From the NCBI GenBank assembly GCA_018819105.1, contig JAHJQV010000005.1:43430-107429 (forward strand): a stretch of DNA of 64,000 bases, read 5' to 3'. Below, piece by piece: positions 17,934 through 27,489 of this stretch. Numbering within the stretch: position 1 is the first letter of the stretch; each line of letters opens with the position of its first letter. The notes beneath the pieces are model-generated. The model saw nothing but the letters and a program-made list of their open reading frames with translations, searched no databases and was not told the DNA's origin. Source of the stretch: Gammaproteobacteria bacterium (lineage in GTDB: Bacteria; Pseudomonadota; Gammaproteobacteria; Xanthomonadales; Wenzhouxiangellaceae). Made by a program: the position numbers and the translations under genes.

Positions 17934-18872
17934 TCAGATCTCGGCCACAATATCGCCCAGATTTCTACCGGTGTGTTCGTGATACCAGTCACTGATCAGG
18001 GCAAAGGCGATGGACTGCGGTATCGACAATAGCAATTGTCCCGATTGCAGCGACTGCTCAAACTCGTGCAGGTGCCACCAGCGTGCATCCGCCAGTTCTG
18101 CGCCCAGCCGAATCTGAGTGCTGCTGGCGGTGGTGCGAAAGCCGAGCATCAGCGAACCAGGAAACGGCCACGGCTGGGAAGAGTGGTAATGAATCGTGTC
18201 CAGCACCACGCCGGCTTCTTCCATCACCTCACGACGCACGGCATCCTCGATGCTTTCTCCGGGTTCGACAAACCCTGCCAGCGTCGAGTAACGCCGCTGC
18301 GGCCAATTTTCCTGGCGTCCAAGCAGGATGGCGTCGTCATGCTCGATCAGCGTGATCATGGCCGGATCAATGCGCGGAAAGGTGATTTGCGCACAGGCGG
18401 GATTGCTGCAGTGCATGCGATGACCGCCATCCAGCTGTGTGTTGGGGCTGCCGCAGCTGCCGCAGAAACGGTGCCGCTGCTGCCAGTTGAACACGGCGAT
18501 GGCATAGGCGATGATGCCGGCCTCATCGGCGCTGACGGTGCCTGCTGCGGTGCGCAGATCGACCCATTGGCCAGCCATGGCTGCCGCCAATCGTGCAGCC
18601 TCGCTGGCCTGTTGCAGCTGCACGGCAAACAGTGGCTGTTGCTGGCGCAGTCCCAGATAGCATGTGGTGCTGTCGGCGGGGGGCTGAGGCAGCAGCAGCA
18701 TGGCGTGATCGGTTTTGCGCAACAGACAGCAGCGCTCGTGGATGAGCAGGAATCTGGCGTCGGCAGCCGCTGCCAGTGCGCTGATGCTGCCGGCGTCAGC
18801 ACGCATCTCGGTCTGGCGGTCGATGATACAGGCGCTAAAGGCATTGCGCGCGGAGCGCTGGTAGTGATCCAT
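17934..18872 (-). CDS. nudC: NAD(+)/NADH diphosphatase, Nudix family
   Basis: 312 residues from ATG 18872; the longer frame would run into erpA. NudC hydrolyses NADH and can remove NAD caps from RNA. A zinc ribbon (FCGSCGSPNT ... HCSNPACAQ) precedes the Nudix box GFVEPGESIEDAVRREVMEE, with all catalytic Glu/Arg residues present. The family-specific SQPWPFPGSLMLGF follows. It lies 43 bases downstream of erpA on the same strand. Confidence 0.94.
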   Translation of the reverse strand: MDHYQRSARNAFSACIIDRQTEMRADAGSISALAAAADARFLLIHERCCLLRKTDHAMLLLPQPPADSTTCYLGLRQQQPLFAVQLQQASEAARLAAAMAGQWVDLRTAAGTVSADEAGIIAYAIAVFNWQQRHRFCGSCGSPNTQLDGGHRMHCSNPACAQITFPRIDPAMITLIEHDDAILLGRQENWPQRRYSTLAGFVEPGESIEDAVRREVMEEAGVVLDTIHYHSSQPWPFPGSLMLGFRTTASSTQIRLGAELADARWWHLHEFEQSLQSGQLLLSIPQSIAFALISDWYHEHTGRNLGDIVAEI

Positions 18873-18915
18873 GCGCAAGATCAGCTGGCGGTTGGCAATG
18901 CTGCTTGCTGGCGGA

Positions 18916-19260
18916 TCAGATCGAGAATGACGAGCCGCAACCGCAGGTGGTGGTGGCGTTGGGGTTGTTGATGACAAACTGGGCACCCTGCAGGCTTTCG
19001 CTGTAATCGACCACCGCGCCTTCCAGATAATGAATGCTCAGCGGATCGACCAGCAGGGTCACCCCATCGCGCTGGATGCGGATGTCGTCGTCGCTGACCT
19101 GATCGTCGAAGCTGAAGCCGTACTGGAACCCCGAGCAGCCACCGCCACTGATGTAGACGCGCAGTTTGAGGTCCGGGTTGCCTTCACCCAGCACCAGTTC
19201 CTGCACCTTGCGGGCAGCTGCTGAAGTCAATTCCATCGGTGGTGTGATCTCGGTTTGCAT
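18916..19260 (-). CDS. erpA: iron-sulfur cluster insertion protein ErpA
   Basis: 114 residues, the exact length of E. coli ErpA. A-type carrier that delivers Fe-S clusters to enzymes of isoprenoid synthesis and respiration. The three cluster cysteines are in [11 protein letters not shown] and the C-terminal [16 protein letters not shown], which is diagnostic of ErpA over IscA. The ribosome binding site is GCAGGAA. A consensus -10 lies 30 bases upstream. Confidence 0.96.
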   Translation of the reverse strand: MQTEITPPMELTSAAARKVQELVLGEGNPDLKLRVYISGGGCSGFQYGFSFDDQVSDDDIRIQRDGVTLLVDPLSIHYLEGAVVDYSESLQGAQFVINNPNATTTCGCGSSFSI

Positions 19261-19289
19261 GCGGATTCCTGCTGGATGACTGCATTCAG

Positions 19290-19318
19290 ATTATAACGCC
19301 TGCTGGCGCAGCATGAGA
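19290..19318 (-). promoter_or_regulatory. probable erpA promoter
   Basis: Minus strand: perfect TATAAT at 19290-19295 with a weak -35 (TCTCAT) 17 bases away. It lies directly downstream of the terminator at 19321-19344, so erpA would need its own promoter. Confidence 0.5.
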
Positions 19319-19319
19319 C

Positions 19320-19406
19320 AAAAAAAAGCGGCACAAGTGCCGCTAAGTAATGCTGATCCCGAAATGTTGTGGTTATAGGCCAATCCCCAGTGATGTGAAA
19401 CGAATT
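19320..19406 (-). ncRNA. candidate small RNA (about 85 nt)
   Basis: A minus-strand segment bounded by a good promoter (19413-19441) and a strong intrinsic terminator (19321-19344), with no ORF of convincing length. A transcript starting near 19406 would end in the T-run near 19320. It could be a free-standing small RNA or an attenuated leader of erpA. I do not recognise its sequence. Confidence 0.4.
19321..19344 (-). terminator. intrinsic terminator upstream of erpA
   Basis: Minus strand: AGCGGCAC, loop TT, GTGCCGCT, then seven or eight T. It separates the candidate small RNA from erpA. Confidence 0.88.
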
Positions 19407-19411
19407 TCACA
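19394..19411. promoter_or_regulatory. operator-like inverted repeat
   Basis: TGTGAAA, CGAA, TTTCACA: a perfect 7-base palindrome over the predicted start site of the candidate small RNA. The spacing (N8 between TGTGA and TCACA) is two bases longer than a CRP site. Confidence 0.4.
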
Positions 19412-19412
19412 C

Positions 19413-19441
19413 ATGTTATGACGCTATCACGTCGGTGTCAA
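19413..19441 (-). promoter_or_regulatory. sigma-70 promoter of the candidate small RNA
   Basis: Minus strand: consensus TTGACA (19436-19441), 17-base spacer, TAACAT (19413-19418). No gene starts within the next 85 bases except across a terminator. Confidence 0.55.
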
Positions 19442-19451
19442 TACTTCGCGC

Positions 19452-19478
19452 AAAAAAAACCCGATGCAAGGCATCGGG
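19452..19478 (-). terminator. intrinsic terminator of the RRM gene
   Basis: Minus strand: CCCGATGC, loop CTT, GCATCGGG, then eight T, 30 bases after the stop of the RNA-binding protein gene. Confidence 0.92.
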
Positions 19479-19507
19479 TCCGGATGTTCATCGGTGACGA
19501 TGAGCAA

Positions 19508-19768
19508 TCAGCGACGCGGGCGGTCCTCACGCGGCCTGGCTTCGTTGACGGTCAATGGGCGACCATCCATGTCCTTGCCGTTGAGATCAGCGATGGCCGA
19601 CTGGGCTTCACCGTTGTCACTCATTTCGACAAATCCGAAGCCTTTGCTGCGGCCGGTGAACTTGTCCTGGATGACATTGGCAGAAGTGACGTTGCCGAAC
19701 GGGGCAAACATTGCCTGCAAATCATCGTTGGTGGTACTGTATGGCAGATTGCCAACATAAATATTCAT
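19508..19768 (-). CDS. RRM-domain RNA-binding protein
   Basis: 86 residues, essentially one RNA recognition motif. RNP2 is IYVGNLPY at residue 3 and RNP1 is SKGFGFVEM near residue 41, with the aromatic residues that stack on RNA. A short Arg/Asp tail (RPREDRPRR) follows. Bacterial stand-alone RRM proteins are often cold- or stress-induced RNA binders. It is a single-gene unit with its own terminator and probably a long leader, since the nearest promoter-like sequence lies more than 100 bases upstream. Confidence 0.93.
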   Translation of the reverse strand: MNIYVGNLPYSTTNDDLQAMFAPFGNVTSANVIQDKFTGRSKGFGFVEMSDNGEAQSAIADLNGKDMDGRPLTVNEARPREDRPRR

Positions 19769-20001
19769 AGTCTAAAGTCTCTATTAAAGGTCGGGTTGGG
19801 TGGAAAGCACCGAGGCAGGCCTTGGACTGTACGCCGGAATGAGGCTTGGAAGCCATAAAGACAGGGGACAGACTGTGAAGCATATAGCATGCTCAAGCAC
19901 AACAGCACAACATGTGTGCTCTACACCAGAGCACATTATAATCCAAACAGGCGCAAAACGCATTCACCCGCGAGACGGGTGATCACTGGAGCTGCAACAA
20001 G
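19769..20001. other. divergent intergenic region between the RRM gene and lgt
   Basis: 233 bases without a gene. TATAAT occurs on the plus strand at 19937-19942 (possible lgt -10) and on the minus strand at 19935-19940. Around 19904-19920 there is a stem AGCACA/TGTGCT, next to two direct copies of AGCACAAC (overlapping 19896-19911). These may be regulatory sites for the RRM gene. Confidence 0.35.
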
Positions 20002-20901
20002 ATGGAAAATGCCTACCCGCTGCTGATCAATTTCAATCCGGTGGCGCTGGAACTCGGTCCGCTCAGGATTCACTGGTATGGCCTGATGTACCTGGCTGCG
20101 TTTGCCTCATTCTGGGTGCTGGCCAGCCTGCGTGCCGATCGCCGTGACACGCCGGTGCGGCGTGAACAACTCAGCGATCTGCTGTTTTACGGCATGCTTG
20201 GTGTCATCATCGGTGGCCGGGTGGGTTACATGCTGGTCTACGGCACCCAGCAGTTGCTGGCCAACCCGCTCAGTCTGTTCAGGATCTGGGAAGGCGGCAT
20301 GTCTTTTCATGGCGGCCTGATCGGGGTGATGATTGCCATCGCCTGGTACGCCAGCCGCCAGCGCCGTGGCTTTTTCGAGATCACCGATTTTGTCGTCCCG
20401 ATGATCCCGCTGGGACTGATGTTCGGGCGCATCGGCAATTTTATCGGCGGGGAACTGTGGGGGCGATTCACCGATGTCAGCTGGGGCATGCTGTTTCCCA
20501 AATCCATACCCGGGGTGGATGCATCCAGCCAGGCCTTCATGCAGGCTTACCTGGCCGGCGATTACAATGGGCTCGCGCGGCACCCATCGCAGTTGTACCA
20601 GGCGCTGCTGGAGGGGCTGCTGTTGTTTCTGCTGCTGTGGTTTTATTCCCGCAAGCCCAGGCCACGCATGGCGGTTTCAGGCTGGTTCCTGATCGGCTAC
20701 GGTGTGTTCCGCATTATCGCCGAGTTCTTCCGTGAGCCGGACGCGCACCTTGGCTTTGTCGGCGGCAACTGGTTGACCATGGGCATGCTGCTGAGCCTGC
20801 CGATGATTGTGATCGGTGTCGTGCTGGTGGTGCTGGCGTATGTGCGTCATCGCGATGTGGAAAAAATATCTGCCGCCGCGCGCCAGGGTCTGAACCGCTG
20901 A
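20002..20901 (+). CDS. lgt: phosphatidylglycerol--prolipoprotein diacylglyceryl transferase
   Basis: 299 residues, seven membrane helices, inner membrane. Transfers diacylglycerol to the lipobox cysteine of prolipoproteins, the first lipoprotein maturation step. Landmarks: [25 protein letters not shown], the Lgt signature [18 protein letters not shown] (with Gly where Asn is usual in FINGE), and [12 protein letters not shown]. The start follows a GGAG ribosome binding site. The M13 peptidase in this window is a likely substrate. thyA and folA follow, the common gammaproteobacterial order. Confidence 0.96.
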   Translation: MENAYPLLINFNPVALELGPLRIHWYGLMYLAAFASFWVLASLRADRRDTPVRREQLSDLLFYGMLGVIIGGRVGYMLVYGTQQLLANPLSLFRIWEGGMSFHGGLIGVMIAIAWYASRQRRGFFEITDFVVPMIPLGLMFGRIGNFIGGELWGRFTDVSWGMLFPKSIPGVDASSQAFMQAYLAGDYNGLARHPSQLYQALLEGLLLFLLLWFYSRKPRPRMAVSGWFLIGYGVFRIIAEFFREPDAHLGFVGGNWLTMGMLLSLPMIVIGVVLVVLAYVRHRDVEKISAAARQGLNR

Positions 20902-20978
20902 ACCACCTGTGTTTGCGGTGCCGGGCTGCGCTTGCCGATGGCATGGCTCATGAGCTGAAACAGGACACAAATGCTGAA

Positions 20979-21812
20979 ATGAATAACTATCTGCACATGC
21001 TGCGCGACATCCGCGAGCGCGGAACGTGCAAGTCAGATCGCACCGGCGTGGGCACGCAAAGTCTGTTCGGTCATCAGCTGCGCTTTCCACTCGATGCCGG
21101 CTTCCCGCTGGTCACGACCAAGCGGCTGCACTGGAAATCCATTGTCATGGAGCTGCTGTGGTTTCTGCGTGGCGACACCAATGTGCGCTGGCTCAACGAG
21201 CAGGGCGTGAGCATCTGGGATGAATGGGCCGACGAGCAGGGTGATCTCGGACCCATGTATGGTCAGCAGTGGCGCAGCTGGCCAACGCGCGATGGCGGCA
21301 GTCTGGATCAGCTGCAACGCTGTCTGCAGGGTCTGCGCGAGCGCCCCGACTCCCGCCGCCACATCGTCACAGCCTGGAATCCCGAACTGCTGCCGGATGA
21401 GTCGATATCACCGCAGGCCAACGTCGCTGCCGGTCGCATGGCGCTGGCACCCTGCCATGCCATGTTCCAGTTCTATGTGGCCGACGGCCGGCTCAGCTGC
21501 CAGTTGTATCAGCGCAGCGCCGATGCCTTTCTCGGCGTGCCCTTCAACATTGCCTCGTATGCACTGCTCACCCACATGGTGGCGCAGCATCTGGGCTTGC
21601 AGCCGGGTGACTACATTCACACTTTCGGTGATGTTCACATCTACCGCAACCACCTTGAACAGGTGGATACGCAATTGCAGCGGCAGCCCTATCCTCTGCC
21701 CACCCTGCAGCTGAACCCGCAGGTTAATTCGCTGTTTGCATTTACCGCTGCTGACATCGGCATACACAATTACCAGTGTCATCCTCCGCTGCGCGGCAAG
21801 GTAGCTGTGTGA
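20979..21812 (+). CDS. thyA: thymidylate synthase
   Basis: 277 residues from ATG 20979 ([11 protein letters not shown]); an upstream in-frame GTG/ATG would add unconserved residues. Methylates dUMP to dTMP using methylene-tetrahydrofolate. The catalytic cysteine is in [12 protein letters not shown] near residue 158, dUMP-phosphate arginines are in [12 protein letters not shown], and [20 protein letters not shown] is present. A loop of about 15 residues ([13 protein letters not shown]) before the active site is longer than in E. coli but known in other proteobacteria. The stop overlaps the GTG start of folA. Confidence 0.97.
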   Translation: MNNYLHMLRDIRERGTCKSDRTGVGTQSLFGHQLRFPLDAGFPLVTTKRLHWKSIVMELLWFLRGDTNVRWLNEQGVSIWDEWADEQGDLGPMYGQQWRSWPTRDGGSLDQLQRCLQGLRERPDSRRHIVTAWNPELLPDESISPQANVAAGRMALAPCHAMFQFYVADGRLSCQLYQRSADAFLGVPFNIASYALLTHMVAQHLGLQPGDYIHTFGDVHIYRNHLEQVDTQLQRQPYPLPTLQLNPQVNSLFAFTAADIGIHNYQCHPPLRGKVAV

Positions 21813-22345
21813 CACCGCCGCAGTTGGATTTTGCGCTGTTGCCCGGGCAGACGTTGTGTCTGGTGGCGGCCATGGACCGGCAGCGGGCGATCGGCTGGCG
21901 TGGCGGCATGCCCTGGCACCTGCCGGCCGATCTGCAGCACTTCAAATCGGTCACCCATGGCCATGCTGTGCTGATGGGGCGACGCACCTGGGAATCGCTG
22001 CCGGGTGCCTTGCCCGGACGACACAACATTGTGCTGAGCAGCAGACTGGATTATGCTGCGCCCGGCGCCGATGTGTGCGCCTCGCTGGGGTCAGCGCTGG
22101 CGCTGGCCGGTGCCGGCACCATCATGATCATTGGCGGGGCACAGTTGTACCGTCGCTGCCTGCCGCAGGCACAGCGGATGGAGCTGACCCTGCTGGATAC
22201 CACGCTGGAGCGGGCCGATACCTGGTTTCCGGCCTGGACCGAGTCGAATTGGGATATTCTGAGTCAGCAGCAGCGGCCGGCCGATGCGGGCAATGCTTAT
22301 GCGATGACCTTTGTCAGCCTGCAGCGTCAAAACGCTCGGGCGTAA
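21809..22345 (+). CDS. folA: dihydrofolate reductase
   Basis: 178 residues if translation begins at GTG 21809, which overlaps the thyA stop (GTGTGA). This adds about 20 residues before the usual start of the fold ([15 protein letters not shown]); a TTG further in would be shorter. Core motifs: [17 protein letters not shown] with the catalytic acidic residue, [24 protein letters not shown] and [15 protein letters not shown]. It regenerates tetrahydrofolate for the thymidylate synthase encoded just upstream. Confidence 0.94.
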   Translation: MTPPQLDFALLPGQTLCLVAAMDRQRAIGWRGGMPWHLPADLQHFKSVTHGHAVLMGRRTWESLPGALPGRHNIVLSSRLDYAAPGADVCASLGSALALAGAGTIMIIGGAQLYRRCLPQAQRMELTLLDTTLERADTWFPAWTESNWDILSQQQRPADAGNAYAMTFVSLQRQNARA

Positions 22346-22367
22346 CGCCAACACGGCGCAAGCAGCT

Positions 22368-23855
22368 ATGGATCTGAAACAGTTTAGACAATTTGCCGAG
22401 CAGGGCTATAACCGCATTCCGGTGTGGCGCTCGGTGCTGGCGGATCTGGACACGCCACTGAGCGTGTACCTGAAGCTGGCCGATGGCAAGAACAATTTTC
22501 TGCTGGAGTCGGTGGAAGGTGGCGAAATGTGGGGGCGCTATTCCATCATCGGACTGCCCTGCAGCCGCCGTTTCGAATACAAGCATGGCCGCTGGCGCGT
22601 GTTCGAGCTGGACGAACTGATCTGTGATGACGAGACCGACGACCCGTTGACCATGATCGAGATGGTCATGCATCAGATCAACGCCGCGCCGGTGCCGGAG
22701 CTGCCGCGCCTGCATGGTGGATTGGTCGGCTATTTCGGTTATGAAACCATGGCCACCATTGAACCCTGTCTGCAACACATGCTGCAGTTGCCCGACACCC
22801 TCGGTGTGCCGGACATCTGTCTGCTGTGTGCCGATGAGCTGGCGGTGTTCGACAATCTGCAGGGGCGGCTGTATCTGATCGTCAACGTCGAGCCGCGCGC
22901 CGCTGACCCGGTCACCACCAGCGAGGATTACCGGCAGGCGCAGCGCCGTCTGGATCAGCTGCAGCATCGTCTGCGCTGCGGCTCACCCGGCTATGCACAC
23001 AATGCCCGCAGTTATCATCTGGGCGATGTCAGCTACGGTTTTGCTGAGGCCGATTTCAAGCAGGCGGTGTCTTGTTGTCAGGACTACATCGCCGCCGGTG
23101 ACTGCATGCAGGTGGTGCTGTCACAACGCATGTCCATGCCGGTTGGGATGCCGGCGCTGGACATCTACCGTGCGCTGCGGGCGTTGAATCCGTCGCCTTA
23201 CATGTACCACATGGATTTCGGTGATTTTCAGGTCATTGGCTCATCCCCGGAAGTGCTGGTGCGGGTGCACGACGGGCAGGCCATGGTGCGGCCGTTGGCC
23301 GGTACCCGGCAGCGCGGTCGCGATCAGGCCGAGGACCAGCGTCTGGCGGATGAGTTGCTGGCAGACGAGAAAGAGCGTGCGGAACACCTGATGCTGATTG
23401 ATCTTGGCCGCAATGATCTGGGGCGGGTGGCCACCACCGGCAGCGTGCGCGTTACCGAGCAGATGTCCATCGAGCGCTATTCCCATGTCATGCACATTGT
23501 CTCGGCGGTCGAGTGCGACGTGGATGAAGAACACAGCACGCTGGATGTGCTGCGCGCCTGTTTTCCGGCCGGTACCCTGTCCGGTGCGCCCAAGCTGCGG
23601 GCCATGGAAATCATTGCCGAGCTGGAACCGGTGCAGCGCAACATCTATGCCGGTACGGTGGGTTGGCTGAACTGGCATGGCGATTGCGATCTGGCCATTG
23701 CCATACGCACCGGTGTGCTGCAGGATCACACCCTGCATCTGCAGGCCGGGGCCGGCATTGTGGCCGATTCCGATGCTGAACTGGAATGGCAGGAAACCAT
23801 GAACAAGGGGCGCGCCATGATCAGCGCCATCCGCCAGGCAGCGAAGGGCTTGTAA
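22368..23855 (+). CDS. trpE: anthranilate synthase component I
   Basis: 495 residues from ATG 22368 ([11 protein letters not shown]). Converts chorismate to anthranilate with TrpG. The tryptophan feedback site includes the early [19 protein letters not shown]. The chorismate-binding domain carries [57 protein letters not shown] and the C-terminal [16 protein letters not shown]. No leader peptide or attenuator is visible, because folA ends only 22 bases upstream. It heads trpEGDC with overlapping starts. Confidence 0.97.
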   Translation: MDLKQFRQFAEQGYNRIPVWRSVLADLDTPLSVYLKLADGKNNFLLESVEGGEMWGRYSIIGLPCSRRFEYKHGRWRVFELDELICDDETDDPLTMIEMVMHQINAAPVPELPRLHGGLVGYFGYETMATIEPCLQHMLQLPDTLGVPDICLLCADELAVFDNLQGRLYLIVNVEPRAADPVTTSEDYRQAQRRLDQLQHRLRCGSPGYAHNARSYHLGDVSYGFAEADFKQAVSCCQDYIAAGDCMQVVLSQRMSMPVGMPALDIYRALRALNPSPYMYHMDFGDFQVIGSSPEVLVRVHDGQAMVRPLAGTRQRGRDQAEDQRLADELLADEKERAEHLMLIDLGRNDLGRVATTGSVRVTEQMSIERYSHVMHIVSAVECDVDEEHSTLDVLRACFPAGTLSGAPKLRAMEIIAELEPVQRNIYAGTVGWLNWHGDCDLAIAIRTGVLQDHTLHLQAGAGIVADSDAELEWQETMNKGRAMISAIRQAAKGL

Positions 23856-24439
23856 TGATTTTGATGATCGACAACTACGACTCCTTCACCTACAACCTGG
23901 TGCAGTATCTGGGCGAGCTGGGCGCGGAGGTGAAAACCGTGCGCAATGATGCGCTGGATGTGGCCGCCATTGAGGCCCTGCAGCCGAATGCCATCGTTTT
24001 GTCACCGGGGCCATGCACACCCAACGAAGCCGGCATCAGCATGGCGGTGATCCGTCACTTTGCCGGGCAGCTGCCGATCCTGGGGGTGTGTCTGGGGCAT
24101 CAGGCGATAGGTCAGGTGTTCGGTGGCGACGTGGTGCGTGCCGGTCAACTCATGCACGGCAAGACCTCGGCCATCCACCACGATGGTCAGGGTGTGTTCA
24201 GCGGTTTGCCCAGCCCCTACACCGCCACCCGTTACCATTCCCTGGTGGTGGCCAGAGACACACTGCCGGACTGTCTGCAGATCAGCGCCTGGACGCAAAC
24301 GGCAGATGGCGAGATGGAGGAGATCATGGGTTTCCGCCATCGCCAGCTGGATGTGGAAGGGGTGCAGTTTCATCCGGAGTCGATCCTCACCGAACACGGC
24401 CATAAGTTGTTGCAGAACTTTCTGGAGCGCAGCCGATGA
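23855..24439 (+). CDS. trpG: anthranilate synthase component II (glutamine amidotransferase)
   Basis: 194 residues. The ATG shares its A with the last base of the trpE stop (TAATG), so the subunits are coupled. Supplies ammonia from glutamine to TrpE. Class I amidotransferase triad: Cys in [13 protein letters not shown], His and Glu in [13 protein letters not shown]. It starts [15 protein letters not shown]. Confidence 0.97.
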   Translation: MILMIDNYDSFTYNLVQYLGELGAEVKTVRNDALDVAAIEALQPNAIVLSPGPCTPNEAGISMAVIRHFAGQLPILGVCLGHQAIGQVFGGDVVRAGQLMHGKTSAIHHDGQGVFSGLPSPYTATRYHSLVVARDTLPDCLQISAWTQTADGEMEEIMGFRHRQLDVEGVQFHPESILTEHGHKLLQNFLERSR

Positions 24440-25515
24440 GCGTGCAGACTGCGCTGGGGCATCTGGCGCGACGTGAAGACATCCCGGCTGCATGCATGCG
24501 CGCGGCAATGCAGCAGATCATGAACGCTGAAGTCAGGCCAGAACAGGCAGCGGCCATGCTGATGGGGCTGGTGGTCAAGGGCGAAACCAGTGCTGAACTG
24601 ACCGCCGCCGCAGAAGTCATGCGCGAGCATGCCGTACCGGTAAGTATTCCACTGACCGGCGATGCCGATTTTGTGCTTGATACCTGTGGCACCGGCGGCG
24701 ATGGCAGCCGCATTTTCAATGTCTCCACCGCTGCCGCATTCGTTTGTGCCGAAGCCGGCATCAAGGTGGCCAAGCACGGTAATCGCTCGGTCTCCAGCAC
24801 CTCCGGCAGCGCCGATGTGCTGGAGGCGGCCGGCCTGCGGCTGGATCTGCAGCCGCAGCAGGTCGCCAGTTGTGTGCAGCAGCTCAACATCGGATTTCTC
24901 TATGCCCGCGCGCACCATCCGGCGGTGGCGCGCGTGGCCGAGGTGCGCCAGGCGCTGGGCCTGCGTACCATGTTCAACCTGCTGGGGCCGCTGACCAATC
25001 CGGCCGCAGCACCGTGTCAGCTGCTGGGCGTCTACGCGGCGCGCTGGCTGCAGCCGGTGGCGCAGACACTGCAGCGGCTGGGCAGTCGGCATGTCATGGT
25101 GGTGCACGCCGAGGATGGCCTGGACGAAATCAGTTGCGCCAGCAACACGCTGGTCACGGAATTGCGCGACGGCAGTCTGCACAATCTGGTCATCGAACCG
25201 GAACAGTATCTCGGCCAGCGCCGCAGCCTGGATGCACTGCAGGTCGCCGATGCCCACCAGAGTCTGGCGCTGATCGAGCAGGCGCTGCGCGGCAGCGAGG
25301 GTGCCGCCGCCGACATCGTGGCGCTGAACGCCGGGGCCGGCATTTATGTCGCCGATCGGGCCGATTCGCTGCAATCAGGCTATCGACTGGCGCGAGAAAT
25401 ACTGGCCAGTGGCAAAGCCTGGCAGCGTCTGCAGCAATTGGTGGAACTGAGCCAGGCGCTGGCCGCGACGGCGGCAGACGGCCCGCATCACGCAGAGGCA
25501 GGGAGTGATTCATGA
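24436..25515 (+). CDS. trpD: anthranilate phosphoribosyltransferase
   Basis: 359 residues; the start overlaps the trpG stop by four bases (ATGA). Joins anthranilate to PRPP. Motifs: [20 protein letters not shown] (PRPP loop), [19 protein letters not shown] and [13 protein letters not shown]-terminal extension ([16 protein letters not shown]) goes slightly beyond the usual end. Confidence 0.97.
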   Translation: MSVQTALGHLARREDIPAACMRAAMQQIMNAEVRPEQAAAMLMGLVVKGETSAELTAAAEVMREHAVPVSIPLTGDADFVLDTCGTGGDGSRIFNVSTAAAFVCAEAGIKVAKHGNRSVSSTSGSADVLEAAGLRLDLQPQQVASCVQQLNIGFLYARAHHPAVARVAEVRQALGLRTMFNLLGPLTNPAAAPCQLLGVYAARWLQPVAQTLQRLGSRHVMVVHAEDGLDEISCASNTLVTELRDGSLHNLVIEPEQYLGQRRSLDALQVADAHQSLALIEQALRGSEGAAADIVALNAGAGIYVADRADSLQSGYRLAREILASGKAWQRLQQLVELSQALAATAADGPHHAEAGSDS

Positions 25516-26324
25516 GCAGCATGCCGACCATTCTGGAAACCATTCTCCAGCGCAAGCGGGAAGAGCTGGAGGCGCGTCGCAGCCGCCGCAGCGTGGCTGC
25601 ACTGCAGGAAGTCGCCGATGTGCAGCCGGCCGTGCGCGGCTTCATGGCGGCACTGCAACAGCGCCAGGCTGACGACGGGCTGGCAGTGATCGCTGAAATC
25701 AAGAAGGCCTCACCCAGTGCCGGCGTCATCCGTGCCGAGTTTCATCCGGCCAGAATCGCCGCGCAATATCAGCGCGGTGGCGCCACCTGTCTGTCGGTGC
25801 TGACCGACGAGCACTTTTTTCATGGCCACGACCGTTATCTTGGTCTGGCCCGGGAAGCCTGCGATCTGCCGGTGTTGCGCAAGGATTTCATCATCGATCA
25901 TTACCAGATCGTCGAGGCGCGTGCCATCGGTGCCGATGCCGTGCTGCTGATTGCTGCGGCGCTCAGTGCGCAACAGCTGCAGGCGCTGTACATGCATGCC
26001 CGGGAGCTGGAAATGGATGTGCTGCTGGAAGTGCACAACGAAGCCGAACTGGAGCAGGTGCTTGCATTACAGCAATCTGCCAACACTTTGCTGATTGGTA
26101 TCAACAACCGCGACCTGCATCGTTTTGTCACCGATCTGGACACCAGCCGCCGGCTGGCGGCCATGGTTCCCGATCACCATGTGCTGGTCAGCGAAAGTGG
26201 TATTCATGCACAGGCGGATATTGCTACACTGCACAGTTACGGCATCCGCTCTTTTTTGATCGGCGAGGCCTTTATGCGTGCCGAAAACCCCGGGCTGGCG
26301 TTGCAACAGCTGCTCGGACACTGA
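25512..26324 (+). CDS. trpC: indole-3-glycerol phosphate synthase
   Basis: 270 residues, overlapping trpD by ATGA. Closes the indole ring of the tryptophan precursor. TIM-barrel motifs: VIAEIKKASPSAGVIR, LSVLTDEHFFHG, VLRKDFIIDHYQI, LIGINNRDLHRF and SESGIHAQADI. It is monofunctional, with no TrpF domain. trpF, trpB and trpA are not in this window. Confidence 0.97.
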   Translation: MSSMPTILETILQRKREELEARRSRRSVAALQEVADVQPAVRGFMAALQQRQADDGLAVIAEIKKASPSAGVIRAEFHPARIAAQYQRGGATCLSVLTDEHFFHGHDRYLGLAREACDLPVLRKDFIIDHYQIVEARAIGADAVLLIAAALSAQQLQALYMHARELEMDVLLEVHNEAELEQVLALQQSANTLLIGINNRDLHRFVTDLDTSRRLAAMVPDHHVLVSESGIHAQADIATLHSYGIRSFLIGEAFMRAENPGLALQQLLGH

Positions 26325-26358
26325 TTGATTGAACGGGTTGCACCCACAGGAAAACACA

Positions 26359-27174
26359 TTGTCACCATCGCGCATCAAACTGCACGGCTTCAACAACCTG
26401 ACCAAGTCGTTGAGCTTCAACATCTATGACATCTGCTACACCGCCAGTGAAGACAAGCGGCATGAGTATCTGGAATACATCGACGAAAGCTACAATGCCG
26501 AGCGTCTGACCCAGATCCTGGAAAACGTTGCCGAAATCATTGGTGCCAACGTGCTCAACATTGCGCGCCAGGATTACGACCCGCAAGGTGCCAGCGTGAC
26601 CATGCTGATCGCCGAGGGCCCGGTGGACGAACGCTTTGAGGACAGCGACCAGGCCAGCCCCGGTCCACTGCCGGAAACCGTGCTCGGCCATCTGGACAAG
26701 AGCCACATTACCGTGCACACTTATCCGGAAAGCCACCCGCAGGGCGGCATTTCCACCTTTCGCGCCGACATTGATGTATCCACCTGCGGCATCATCTCGC
26801 CATTGAAGGTGCTCAATTATCTGATTCATAGTTTCGAGTCAGACATCGTCACCGTGGATTACCGCGTGCGCGGTTTCACCCGCGATGTCAACGGGCGCAA
26901 GCATTTCATTGACCACAAGATCCGCTCGATTCAGGATTTCTTCGAACCGGCCACGCTGGAACGCTACCAGATGATCGACGTCAACGTGTATCAGGAAAAC
27001 ATGTTCCACACCAAGATGCTGTTGCGCGAATTCAAGCTCAACGATTATCTGTTCGGGGTGGAGGAAAAGGACCTGCGGCCGCGCCAGCGCCAGCGCATCA
27101 TTCGGCGCCTGAAAAAAGAGATGCAGGAACTGTTTTATGGCCGCAATCTGGGCCAGCCGGGCAGCCCTGCCTGA
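26359..27174 (+). CDS. speD: S-adenosylmethionine decarboxylase proenzyme
   Basis: Makes decarboxylated SAM for spermidine synthesis. About 271 residues, the E. coli-type class. The frame has no ATG near the conserved N-terminus ([13 protein letters not shown]). TTG 26359 is the best start, eight bases after AGGA; TTG 26329 and 26338 are alternatives. The proenzyme cleavage site that generates the pyruvoyl group is the Ser in [17 protein letters not shown]. Other landmarks are [14 protein letters not shown] and [17 protein letters not shown] sequence. It begins 34 bases after trpC. Confidence 0.96.
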   Translation: MSPSRIKLHGFNNLTKSLSFNIYDICYTASEDKRHEYLEYIDESYNAERLTQILENVAEIIGANVLNIARQDYDPQGASVTMLIAEGPVDERFEDSDQASPGPLPETVLGHLDKSHITVHTYPESHPQGGISTFRADIDVSTCGIISPLKVLNYLIHSFESDIVTVDYRVRGFTRDVNGRKHFIDHKIRSIQDFFEPATLERYQMIDVNVYQENMFHTKMLLREFKLNDYLFGVEEKDLRPRQRQRIIRRLKKEMQELFYGRNLGQPGSPA

Positions 27175-27240
27175 CGCCCGCCATTATGCCGCCGGCGGTG
27201 GCAGCATCGGGTGCTGATCGACAACACTGGAGGTGATGAG

Positions 27241-27441
27241 ATGGACAAACAGGCTTTGCAGCAAAAACGCGATGAATTGACTCAGCGCTTGCAGGCGATC
27301 CGCCGCGATCTGCAGGGGGGGCTGGACCGTGACATGTCGGATCAGGCGATCCAGCTGGAAAACCGCGATACCCTGCTGGAAATTGCGCGTGTTACCGAGC
27401 AGGAGCTGGCTGAAATTGAGCGACAGCTGGCGGCACACTGA
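27241..27441 (+). CDS. small DksA/TraR-like coiled-coil protein without zinc finger
   Basis: 66 residues from ATG 27241 with an excellent ribosome binding site (GGAGGTGAG). The sequence is one long helix pair: QQKRDELTQRLQAIRRDLQ, a short polar turn around GGLDRDMSDQ, then AIQLENRDTLLEIARVTEQE and ELAEIERQLAAH. This matches the coiled-coil half of TraR/DksA proteins, which normally continue into a C4 zinc finger. Here the frame stops directly after the second helix, and no finger is found in the other frames downstream. It precedes the TM-STING-like gene by 48 bases. An RNA polymerase secondary-channel role is conceivable but unproven. Confidence 0.75.
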   Translation: MDKQALQQKRDELTQRLQAIRRDLQGGLDRDMSDQAIQLENRDTLLEIARVTEQELAEIERQLAAH

Positions 27442-27489
27442 GCCCTGCAGCAATGACCTGCGCATGTCGGCACACGCCTGGTTAGCGCA

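Noticed and set aside
16683..18032. 449-codon plus-strand ORF opposite DUF819
   Set aside because: Asp/His/Gln-rich low-complexity shadow without a ribosome binding site.
19394..19411. CRP site
   Set aside because: The half sites TGTGA/TCACA are separated by eight bases instead of six.
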